Shown one piece after another: positions 13,645 to 23,429 of a stretch of 64,000 bases of DNA. The notes beneath the pieces are model-generated. The model was not told the DNA's origin, searched no databases, and saw only the letters and a list, made by a program, of their open reading frames with translations. Each line of letters begins with the position of its first letter. Positions within the stretch are counted from its first letter, which is position 1. Position numbers and translations under genes: made by a program. This stretch comes from Coccinella septempunctata (lineage: Eukaryota; Arthropoda; Insecta; Coleoptera; Coccinellidae). The stretch lies in NCBI RefSeq assembly GCF_907165205.1, contig NC_058193.1:12259544-12323543 (forward strand), read 5' to 3'.

Positions 13645-16098
13645 GGATCCAAAAAACTTGTAGTGCCGCCATTGATCAAAGTGAAATTAGTATTGAATAA
13701 AAACGTTAACATATTTGGTGTCTACGATTCCGGTTCGAATGTGTCTCTTATCAACTCTAGATTGTTGAAAATGGTTAATGAAAATAAACGTAATTTCAAT
13801 AAAACTAATTTGAAAACGATTAATGGCGTTAAACAAGCAAGTGGTATGGTATCACTTAATGTAAAAATTTTTGATATGGAAAAGAAAATGAATATTTTCG
13901 TTATAGATAAAACAAACTTCGATTATGATTTTCTGATTGGTTTAGATTGTATAAAGAGTTTCTATTTAACACAAAATGAAAATTTAGAAATTAATCAAAG
14001 AAATCCAATAAGACATGTTACTATTTCTAAAGAAATAATGAATGAAAAATATGAAGAACACGGTTCTTCAAAAGCTGTTGAAAGTAAAATTGATATGAAT
14101 GGAGGTGAATATTTGATCAATTTCAATGAGAACATCGAGACAAAACATTTCGAAATTCATGTCAATCACCTGAACTATGATCAGCAATCAATAATAGATG
14201 AACTGATACAACTAAATTTATCTGTTTTTGCAAAAGACAAGTACGATGTGGGCACGGTATCGGGTTATGAAGCACATATTGATCTACTCGAAGAAAAATA
14301 TTGCAGTAAGAGGCCATATCGCTGTACAATCGAAGATAAGAAAGAAATTGAACAGCAAATTGCCAAGTTGCTGGACAAAAAACTCGAATCGTACAGTCCT
14401 TTCGCAGCTCCAGTAACATTAGCGTTAAAAAGGGACGAAAACAAAAGATCAAGACTGTGTATAGACTTTCGAGACCTAAATAAAATAGTGGTTCCTCAGT
14501 CTCAACCATTCCCGCTAATCGAAGATCTAACTGAAAAAACGAGAGATTGTAAGTTTTTCTCATCGCTTGACATAAATTCGGCCTTTTGGTCTATACCGCT
14601 AAGGGTCACAGACAGACCAAAGACGGCTTTTGTTACTCAAGAGGGCCATTTTCAATGGACATGTTTACCGTTTGGTCTCAAAACGTCGCCAGCGATATTC
14701 CAAAGAATAATGGGCAATATAATAAGAAAACACAAACTTTCCGGATTTACTGTGTGCTACATTGATGATATTCTGATCTTCTCAAAAACATTCTCAGAAC
14801 ATATCGAGCATTTGACACAATTGTTTCAAGCAATCAAAACAGAAGGATTCAGGTTAAAATTTGTAAAATGTAGATTTGCAGTTGATTCTGTAAAATATCT
14901 AGGTCATATAATTGAGAACAATTCTGTAAAGCCATTAAAAGACAATTTAACCTCAATAAGAAACTTTCCAGTGCCCAAGACTCAAAAAAATGTTAGACAA
15001 TTTTTAGGTAAAATAAATTTTTATCACAAGTATGTACCAAACACAGCTATAACGCTAGATCCTTTACACAATCTCCTCAGAAAGGGAGAACCTTTTATTT
15101 GGACAAAAGAATGTCAAGAGTCATTCGATAAATTGAAGGATTTACTATGTACCCAGCCAGTATTAACAATTTTTGACCCAAGTCTCCCCATATACATATA
15201 TACAGATGCAAGTTTACTGGGAGTAGGTGGAGTACTTGAGCAACCACAGGAAAATGGAGAAGAAACACCAGTGGCATACTTTTTGAAAAAACTCAATGAG
15301 GTGCAAAAAAAAAAGAAGGCAATTTACTTAGAATGCTTGGCCATTAAAGAATGTGTAAAATATTGGCAACATAAATTGATAGGAAGGAAGTTCACAGTTT
15401 TTTCGGACCATAAACCTTTGGAAAATATGAATTTGAAATCAAGGACTGACGAGGAACTTGGAGACCTTGCGTACTACCTATCACAATATGACTTTGATAT
15501 CAAATATTCTCCTGGTAAAAATAATACCGAAGCTGACTGTCTCAGCAGAAATCCTGTTTTGGAAGCAGATGACAATATGGAGGAACAATTAAAAGTTGTG
15601 AATTTGATAAAACTAGAGGATATCTTGGAAGATCAAAAAAGAAACCCATATGTGCAAAGGAAAAAACCACAATTAATAACTAAACACAATGTTCACTATA
15701 AAAAAATTCGAAAAAAGGAGAAAATCATATTGTCAGAAAATTTCTGTAGGAAATTTATGGAAAATATGCATAAGACTTTATGTCATATAGGAATAAAACA
15801 GATGCAAAAAATGATTGGACAATATTATACGGCAAAAAATTTAACGGAAAATATAAAATCTGTGTGCAAAAATTGCAAGATATGCATCAAAAATAAAACA
15901 AGAGGTCAAAAAAAGTTTGGATTATTGTCTCATTTAGGGCCAGCCACAAAACCATTCGAAATCATATCGATCGATACAATCGGAGGTTTTGGAGGATCTC
16001 GATCAACGAAAAAATACATGCATTTACTAGTTGATCACTTCACCAGATTTGCCTATATCCTTACTTCAAAAACCCAAACACGCAACCGATTTCATTAA
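13645..16098 (+). pseudogene. pol: Ty3/gypsy Pol: protease, RT, RNase H, start of integrase
   Basis: The frame is open from just after the gag TGA, so the first in-frame GTG (13663) need not be a real start. The domains in order are: aspartic protease with VYDSGSNVSLI; reverse transcriptase with LCIDFRDLN, LDINSAFWSI, LPFGLKTSPAIFQR and catalytic YIDD (near 14760); RNase H with IYTDAS, YLECLAI and FSDHKPLE; the integrase zinc region with HKTLCHIG and CKNCKIC; and the first integrase catalytic Asp in ISIDTIGGF. At about 16070-16085 a single-base shift moves the rest of the integrase into the next frame, and this frame ends in an unrelated TQTRNRFH tail. The polyprotein is therefore broken in the integrase core. 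No env is present. Confidence 0.9.
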
Positions 16099-18724
16099 AT
16101 TGGTGAATAACATTGGAGATGCGGAAAAAATTATAACTGTGCTCACAGATCAATATCCAGGCATTAATTCAAAGGAATTCGAAGAATTTTTGAATAAAAA
16201 ACGCATAAATTTGATATTCACTGCTATGAATTCACCCTTTTCTAATGGTTTGAATGAGAGATTGGATCAAACCTTAATAAATAAAATCAGGTGTAAAATT
16301 AATGTAGATGAGAAAAAGAAAGCTTGGACATCTGTTGCTCAGGAATGTGTACAAAAATACAATGACACAGTGCATACAGTCACACAGTACCCACCATCGT
16401 ATTTGTTGAATGGTACAGATGCCACTGTTTTGCCTAAAGAATTAAAAGAGAACATTTCTGAGCAAACTTTAACTGAAGATAGAAAAATTTCATTAAAAAA
16501 CACATTAAAAAATCATGAATATAACGAGAAAATCTATAATAAAGGTCGTGAACATCTTGAACTCAATGTTGATGACATGGTGTTTGTTGAAAATGGAAAC
16601 AGATTAAATAGGAAGAAACTTGACGAACTGAGAATTGGACCATATGAGATTGTCGAAAAACTATCGCTATCGATTAAAGCACTACAGAGAAGAATACATA
16701 AAGCAGACTATAAAGTTCCAGAGAAATGGTTCAAGAATTTGTCCCAGACAGCAGTACCTGAAGAGGTTAGAATAGTCCTTGGTTTGGGTTCCAAATTTAG
16801 CGTCCCTTTAGACCACAAAGAAATAAACATCAAAGACCTAATAGCAGACGTTGAGAGCATTTTAGACTTGGTGGAGGGAGATAGAAGAGACACTTTGAGA
16901 GCTAAGATAACGAGCATTATAACCGGTCATCTACATAAAAATAAAAATAATATTCGTGCGACAGACAACATAGGAAGGCTATATAAGACAACTAAAAACT
17001 TTTTGAGAACTAATGACCACCTTGTAGTTCTCGACAGTGACAAAGGTTCGGTGACTGTTCTTATGAGTAGGGCGGATTATCTTCAGAAAATGTACTCAAT
17101 TGTTGACACTGACGATTTCAAAAAGATTTCTAGAGACCCAACAACTACTATCCAGAATAAAACCAACAAAATCATATCCACACTTGTAGACCAAAATATA
17201 CTAAGTAAAGAAGCTGCAAAATCAATGAAGTCATATAATTCAGTGAGCCCTAGAATGAACGGAAATCCCAAAGTACATAAAGAAAATGTCCCAATGCGAC
17301 CAATCGTGTCTGATGTACAGGGTCCCACATGTAAACTTTCAAATTATATTGCACAAATCCTAACAGAAGCCTATGACCAGGATAATGCATATTATGTAAA
17401 AGATTCGTTCGACTTTTCCTGCAAAATTAACAATTTTGAATTACCCCCAGATTATGTGGTGATATCACTTGACGTAGTCAACCTATTTGGCAACATATCA
17501 AAAGAGTTGGTACTGAAAGCAATAGAATTCCATTGGGACAAGATTGAGGCATGCTGCAACATATCAAAAGAATACTTCAAGGAGATAATCACCTTCCTCC
17601 TGGAATCAGGTTACTTCATGTTCGATGGCAGTTTCTATTTGCAGATGTTTGGGTGCATTATGGGATCCAGACTTAGCCCGATCTTGTCATTATATGTGAT
17701 GGACTATGTACTCAACTTCTGTATACCTAGATTAACATTCACACTTGCATTTATAAAAAAATATGTGGACGACCTAATAATATCCCTACCATCAACGGAA
17801 ACTGAGGAGATATTGCAAGTTTTCAACAGCTTCGACCCTAAGTTGAAGTTCACGATTGAGACAGAAGATTGTTATAACTCGGTTCCGTTCTTAGATACCA
17901 GGGTATGCCGAGTGGATTATAAAATAAAATTAGATTGGTATAGAAAGACGACTTCTGCAGGAAATTTTATACATTTTTTATCTGACCATCCAATAAGTAT
18001 AAAATTAAATTTCATTAAAGAACAAAAAAACAGGATTTATAAAATCTGTGATCCAACATTCAGAGATGGAAGCATGAAAAGACTGTTTGATCTTTTGGTT
18101 GAGAATGCCTATCCTAAAACAATGTTGAAAAAACTTCTGTATTCTGCTTCAACGTTGCCTTTGGCTGAAAGTCCAACACACCCTGATATGGTGGAAGAAA
18201 CAGAAGTTGTTAAATATAGAAGCATCCCGAATATCCCTTACCTTACCTACAAAATTAAAAACTGTTTTAAAGATTATAATGAAAAAGTGAAAATAGTGGC
18301 ACAGTGTAAAAAGAAAGTGGCAAATTTATATTCAAAACTAAAGGACCGTATACCAAAAGAAATAAAATCTAATGTGGTGTACGAACTGGAATGTGCTGAC
18401 TGTCATGAAACCTACATAGGTCAAACCTCTCAGTGGCTTAGAAATCGCATGAACTTACATAAAAGTGATATAAGAACAAATAACCTGAGATGTGCATTGT
18501 CTGTTCATGCTAATAAGTACACACATAGTGTTGATTTTAATAACGTAAAAATTTTAGATACAAATATAAATTATAAAAAAAGATGTATACTAGAAATGAT
18601 CCACATACAAACTCAAAAAAGTAAAATTAACAAAAAAACGGACACGCAGGGACTAAGTCCAATATATGCATATCTTCTAGAACTTTCTAACAAACCATTT
18701 TTCGATTGTCCAGTTGATGAATGA
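16083..18724 (+). pseudogene. Chimeric reading frame: gypsy integrase C-terminal half fused in frame to Penelope element E
   Basis: The frame is open from before 16031 to 18724 (897 codons counted from a TTG at 16031). It first continues the gypsy integrase after the frameshift: the second Asp in LTDQYPG and the Glu in NGLNERLDQ are separated by 35 residues (the D,D35E spacing), and the GPY/F motif is at residues 203-205. Directly after EKLS (about residue 212) the sequence becomes a Penelope-like protein lacking roughly its first 150-170 residues: KWFKNLS, SDKGSVTV, SPRMNGNPKVHK, YVDD (578-581), and a GIY-YIG tail with VVY, CADC, YIG (795-797) and ILEMIHI. The PLE part has no stop or frameshift. 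The simplest view is a 5'-truncated PLE inserted in the gypsy integrase in the same orientation and frame. Expression as a fusion would need readthrough from upstream pol. Confidence 0.85.
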
Positions 18725-18938
18725 CATTTAACCTAACATTGTTTATTGCGTATTACAATATTGCGTTTCTTAATTGATAATCATTTAATGTTACCCTGTT
18801 TGATATTTGTGTCTACTTTTGTACATTTCTTAGACTTAGAGATCAACCTCGCATTCAGTAAGTTGTTGTGCTCTGTTTTTTGATCGATATCCCTTATATT
18901 ATATATTTTATCATATTCAACGATCATTATCTTGAACA
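18725..18938 (+). other. 3' non-coding tail of Penelope element E
   Basis: AT-rich sequence after the PLE-E stop, ending at the next (TA)n tract. I searched it by eye for CTGANGA and GAA boxes and found no hammerhead. The rest of the gypsy element, including any 3' LTR, is not found beyond it. Confidence 0.5.
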
Positions 18939-18955
18939 TTATATATATATATATA
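18939..18955. repeat. (TA)n microsatellite
   Basis: A short TA tract directly joined to a run of 10 T (18956-18965), which is the poly(A) tail of the minus-strand LINE that follows. Confidence 0.9.
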
Positions 18956-19823
18956 TTTTTTTTTTCTCCACACTTCATCGTGGTTTCCGTGATACCCGGG
19001 CGCACACGCCAAGAGTACCTCCGTGTGCTAATGGGGATATATAATTTTTCGCACTATGTTGACGGTTCCCAGGATTACTGCTTTCTGCATCCAAGTGATG
19101 GTGTTGTGCGGTAGATCCAGTTCATGTAGATGTTGGGTGGTCTTTCGATGTACGAGGCCATTTACACTTATTATTAGAGGCATTATAGTCACTGTGTTAA
19201 GCCTCCACATGTCCTTCATTTGCTGTGCCAGTGCCTCATATTTGGATATTTTCTCTGCATAGCTTTTCGCTAGGTTGTTATCTTGCGGCACAGCAAAGTC
19301 AATAATAATGACGGTCTTCTTTTTGTTATCCCATACCACCATGTCCGGTCTATTGTGTTCCACACCTCTGTCTGTTGTGACTGCCAGATCCCAGTAGATT
19401 TTGTGCTGTTCGTTCTCTACTATAGTTTGTGGTTTATATATGTGGTGTGGTGTGAAGTGTTGGACCAGTTGTTTTTGGAGGCATAGTACTTGATGAACGA
19501 CTTTACCCATATTGTTATGTCTGCTGAAATATTTCGTACCTGCTAGTGTGGAACATTTTGAGGACAGGTGCTGGATAGTTTCTTCGGCAGCGTTGCACAT
19601 CCTGCATTTAGTGGTTTCCACTTGTTGTTGTAAAATATGCTTTACATACGTTCTGGTTAGGACGACCTGGTCTTGGATGGCCAAGATTGTTCCCTCTGTT
19701 TCGGGAAATAGATAGCCTTGTACCAGGTAGGTATTTGAGTTTTTTATATCTACATCTGGTTGGTGTACACTTGTGTAGAATCTTCCGTGTAAGGCTTTTG
19801 TTTTCCAGCTCTGTCTTAATTAG
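18956..19823 (-). pseudogene. R4/Dong-like LINE, 5'-truncated copy 1 (C-terminal RLE endonuclease)
   Basis: The minus strand is open from the (TA)n at 19823 to the stop at 19028 and encodes about the last 265 residues of a non-LTR retrotransposon with a restriction-like endonuclease. LHGRFYTSVHQPDVD and LFPETEGTILAIQDQVV come first, then a Cys/His block CRMC ... HLSSKC, then the nuclease core RPDMVVWDNKKK followed by IIIDFAVP (the PD...D arrangement). The protein normally nicks target DNA for target-primed reverse transcription. The RT is missing by 5' truncation. The 3' UTR (19027-18966) ends in a GTGTGGAG-type sequence and poly(A), fused directly to (TA)n. There are no frameshifts, so the copy is fairly recent. 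Confidence 0.85.

Positions 19824-19846
<23 letters not shown>
19824..19846. repeat. (TA)n microsatellite
   Basis: A TA tract between LINE copies 1 and 2. It is followed by 10 T, the poly(A) of copy 2. Confidence 0.9.
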
Positions 19847-19855
<9 letters not shown>

Positions 19856-20016
19856 TCACCATCTAGGGTTCTGGTTACTAAGAGGAACCCCGGGTCATAT
19901 CTGACCAAAATTCTCTTAGGTCGTTGTCAGGAACATTCTCACAATCCTAGCTGTCCACAGGATCACTTCTTTCTGTGCTATGCTAATGAGGTTCAAATCA
20001 AGTTCTAAAGATTGGG

Positions 20017-20019
<3 letters not shown>
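19847..20019 (-). pseudogene. R4/Dong-like LINE, 5'-truncated copy 2
   Basis: A short minus-strand end of a related LINE. It holds about 33 C-terminal codons (AQKEVILWTARIVRMFL, stop at 19916), a 3' UTR with GACCCGGGGTTCC, and ATGGTG followed by poly(A) and (TA)n. The C-terminal motif EVILWTxRIVRxFL is shared with copy 3, and the 3' UTR is similar, so both belong to one family or close subfamilies. Confidence 0.8.

Positions 20020-20059
<40 letters not shown>
20020..20059. repeat. (TA)n microsatellite
   Basis: A TA tract of about 40 bp that directly separates the truncated 5' ends of LINE copies 2 (minus) and 3 (plus). Confidence 0.93.
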
Positions 20060-20061
<2 letters not shown>

Positions 20062-20444
20062 CGTCCAGACATCGTACTTTTCGAAAAGACACAGAGGAAA
20101 GTAACGATTGCAGACATAACAGTACCAGCTGATGACAACATCGAGAAGGCATATACGGAGAAGATAGTGAAATACCATGACCTTGCCTTCGAACTAAGGG
20201 AAATTAATAGACTTACCTGTACCACAATTCTTCCACTGATTATCACCACCAATGGCCTGGTTGAAACACGTCTGCTGGAGAACACTAAAAAGCTCGGCCT
20301 CGAAGAACATGTGATTGATGACGCACAGAAGGAAGTGATCCTATGGACTACACGCATCGTACGTAGGTTCCTGACGAGCAATTGAGGAACGCTTTGGTCT
20401 GCGGTGACCCGGCATCCTCAATAGCCTTACCCGAAATGGTGGAG

Positions 20445-20475
<31 letters not shown>
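20059..20475 (+). pseudogene. R4/Dong-like LINE, 5'-truncated copy 3
   Basis: The plus strand encodes the last 108 residues of the LINE protein, opening at the microsatellite border with NRPDIVLFEKTQRK and IADITVP (restriction-like endonuclease core, PD...D), then EKIVKYHDLA, LPLIITTNGLV and EVILWTTRIVRRFL, with a stop at 20385. The 3' UTR contains TGACCCGG and ATGGTGGAG and runs into 31 A (20445-20475), then (TA)n. The truncation point lies exactly next to (TA)n, so the element is bounded by TA repeats on both sides. Confidence 0.85.

Positions 20476-20528
<53 letters not shown>
20476..20528. repeat. (TA)n microsatellite
   Basis: A TA run of 53 bp joined on the left to the poly(A) of LINE copy 3 and on the right to the first 497-bp repeat unit. 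Confidence 0.95.
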
Positions 20529-20531
<3 letters not shown>

Positions 20532-21638
20532 GAGGATAAATTCAGATGCATACCACCCGACGATATGAATATCGACAAGTGTTACGATCTGAATTGAGCT
20601 AGCCAGTTTGTCATCGTCAAGGCCCCCAAATGGAGTACGCTCCACCGAAGAAAAGCAGATGCTGACCATGGTTTCGGCCTCATTTGGCCTCATCAGAGCA
20701 ACATAGCATTTTTCCACGGTGGAGAACGTTTGGAATTGATGGAACTTTATTCAATGTTGTTATGTTCTAGTGGGTATTATTTATTTACCCACAGCGCCAT
20801 CCAACATGAAACGGTATCCGATTCAATCCCCCCAGATAGAAACCAAGACGAAGACAATAGCATATGTCCCATATTTTCCCTAATTCAGTACGCCGGTTCG
20901 CCTTGCGAACGTCGGACGTATGATGGGAAGTCTGAGACGCGCTCGGTTCTCGACAGAATACGATGCCGGCGATACAATAATGAAGAAAGTAATCACGCCT
21001 AAACAGGGAGGCAATGAATTAAATAATGAGGATAAATTCAGATGCATACCACCCGACGATATGAATATCGACAAGTGTTACGATCTGAATTGAGCTAGCC
21101 AGTTTGTCATCGTCAAGGCCCCCAAATGGAGTACGCTCCACCGAAGAAAAGCAGATGCTGACCATGGTTTCGGCCTCATTTGGCCTCATCAGAGCAACAT
21201 AGCATTTTTCCACGGTGGAGAACGTTTGGAATTGATGGAACTTTATTCAATGTTGTTATGTTCTAGTGGGTATTATTTATTTACCCACAGCGCCATCCAA
21301 CATGAAACGGTATCCGATTCAATCCCCCCCAGATAGAAACCAAGACGAAGACAATAGCATATGTCCCATATTTTCCCTAATTCAGTACGCCGGTTCGCCT
21401 TGCGAACGTCGGACGTATGATGGGAAGTCTGAGACGCGCTCGGTTCTCGACAGAATACGATGCCGGCGATACAATAATGAAGAAAGTAATCACGCCTAAA
21501 CAGGGAGGCAATGAATTAAATAATGAGGATAAATTCAGATGCATACCACCCGACGATATGAATATCGACAAGTGTTACGATCTGAATTGAGCTAGCCAGT
21601 TTGTCATCGTCAAGGCCCCCAAATGGAGTACGCTCCAT
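20528..21638 (+). repeat. 497-bp tandem repeat, forward arm of a foldback array
   Basis: Two complete units and 117 bp of a third. They start TAATGAGGAT at 20528, 21024 and 21521 (periods 496 and 497, differing by one C in a C-run). The copies are nearly identical. Each unit contains two strong hairpins, TGGAG-TACG-CTCCA and GTTCGC-CTT-GCGAAC. The short ORFs it contains are seen once per unit in the same place and have no recognised domain. I do not recognise the family. The third unit stops just after the first hairpin. Confidence 0.85.
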
Positions 21639-22667
21639 GTGCCTCCCTGTTTAGGCGTGATTACTTTCTTCATTATTGTATCGCCGGCATCGTATTCTGT
21701 CGAGAACCGAGCGCGTCTCAGACTTCCCATCATACGTCCGACGTTCGCAAGGCGAACCGGCGTACTGAATTAGGGAAAATATGGGACATATGCTATTGTC
21801 TTCGTCTTGGTTTCTATCTGGGGGGGATTGAATCGGATACTGTTTCATGTTGGATGGCGCTGTGGGTAAATAAATAATACCCACTAGAACATAACAACAT
21901 TGAATAAAGTTCCATCAATTCCAAACGTTCTCCACCGTGGAAAAATGCTATGTTGCTCTGATGAGGCCAAATGAGGCCGAAACCATGGTCAGCATCTGCT
22001 TTTCTTCGGTGGAGCGTACTCCATTTGGGGGCCTTGACGATGACAAACTGGCTAGCTCAATTCAGATCGTAACACTTGTCGATATTCATATCGTCGGGTG
22101 GTATGCATCTGAATTTATCCTCATTATTTAATTCATTGCCTCCCTGTTTAGGCGTGATTACTTTCTTCATTATTGTATCGCCGGCATCGTATTCTGTCGA
22201 GAACCGAGCGCGTCTCAGACTTCCCATCATACGTCCGACGTTCGCAAGGCGAACCGGCGTACTGAATTAGGGAAAATATGGGACATATGCTATTGTCTTC
22301 GTCTTGGTTTCTATCTGGGGGGGATTGAATCGGATACCGTTTCATGTTGGATGGCGCTGTGGGTAAATAAATAATACCCACTAGAACATAACAACATTGA
22401 ATAAAGTTCCATCAATTCCAAACGTTCTCCACCGTGGAAAAATGCTATGTTGCTCTGATGAGGCCAAATGAGGCCGAAACCATGGTCAGCATCTGCTTTT
22501 CTTCGGTGGAGCGTACTCCATTTGGGGGCCTTGACGATGACAAACTGGCTAGCTCAATTCAGATCGTAACACTTGTCGATATTCATATCGTCGGGTGGTA
22601 TGCATCTGAATTTATCCTCATTATTTAATTCATTGCCTCCCTGTTTAGGCGTGATTACTTTTTTCAT
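21639..22667 (-). repeat. 497-bp tandem repeat, inverted arm of a foldback array
   Basis: The same repeat unit in the opposite orientation: a nearly full unit, a full unit, and about 45 bp of a third, ending at a (TA)n tract. The arms meet at about 21639 (CTCCAT / GTGCCTCCC) without a spacer. The whole 2.1-kb array is bordered by (TA)n on both sides. Confidence 0.85.
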
Positions 22668-22691
22668 TATATATATATATATATATATATT
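22668..22691. repeat. (TA)n microsatellite
   Basis: A TA tract of 24 bp closing the foldback array. Confidence 0.93.
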
Positions 22692-23429
22692 CATATCAAT
22701 AGCTGAAATTATTATATTGAAGGACATCTTCTTTATATGACAAAATCCAAAAACTTCCTCCCGTTCTTTCTACTATGATGGTTGACGAAGAATAATCTGA
22801 AAACAAAAATTGAATTTTATATTACTCATCAAATAATTTTGAAATTTGTAACCCATCTCAAAAAAGAATCGGTCACCGAATGAATACTTTCGAAACCACC
22901 CTGAAAATGATATATTCTACAACTCTTCACCAAGTGGTCTATAGTTTCTTCGGCTCCTGTTTACTTTAGCGCCCACCTTGGATTTTAGTCTTCGATTTTT
23001 TCATCAATTTCAATGAATTCGAATGTTAGACTTAAGAGAACTCGATGAGTTAACGTTTTCAGTTAGTTTATTCCGAAAAATGTGGGGAATTTTTCAATTT
23101 TCGATGAAAATATAAATAATGGTTTTGAGGTTAGGTTAGGTTAGTTTAGGTTGGGACAGTGAAAAATCATATTTGTACATGAAAATACCATTTTAAGATA
23201 TTAATTAAACGCATAAACGATTGGACTTAGTTATTTAAGCGCTAAACAGGGAAAATGATACAATTTGACTGATTTATACCGAATATTCGCAATTTTCATA
23301 GGAACTTCAAAAAATCATATCTCCCAAACTACAAGTCTCCTAAAGTTGAGACATGTACCAATCGATTTTTCATACAATGCTTTATCTAAGATAAAATCGA
23401 CGACAAATTCGGAGGTGGGCACTAATCTA
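22692..23429. other. Unassigned sequence with a short TTAGG run
   Basis: No credible gene. GGTTAGGTTAGGTTAG at about 23128-23143 is about three units of the insect telomeric motif TTAGG, followed by a degenerate unit. The lower end may include the 3' tail of the Jockey-like LINE. Confidence 0.5.

Noticed and set aside
14162..14563. 133-codon minus-strand ORF inside gypsy pol
   Set aside because: It is a shadow of the RT reading frame on the plus strand.
18725..18938. Hammerhead ribozyme after Penelope element E
   Set aside because: No CTGANGA box with a following stem and GAA was found on either strand. The tail may be truncated.
20880..22628. Repeated 64- and 77-codon ORFs in the 497-bp units
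   Set aside because: They overlap on opposite strands in every unit and have no recognisable domain. Conservation is explained by the recent duplication of the units.
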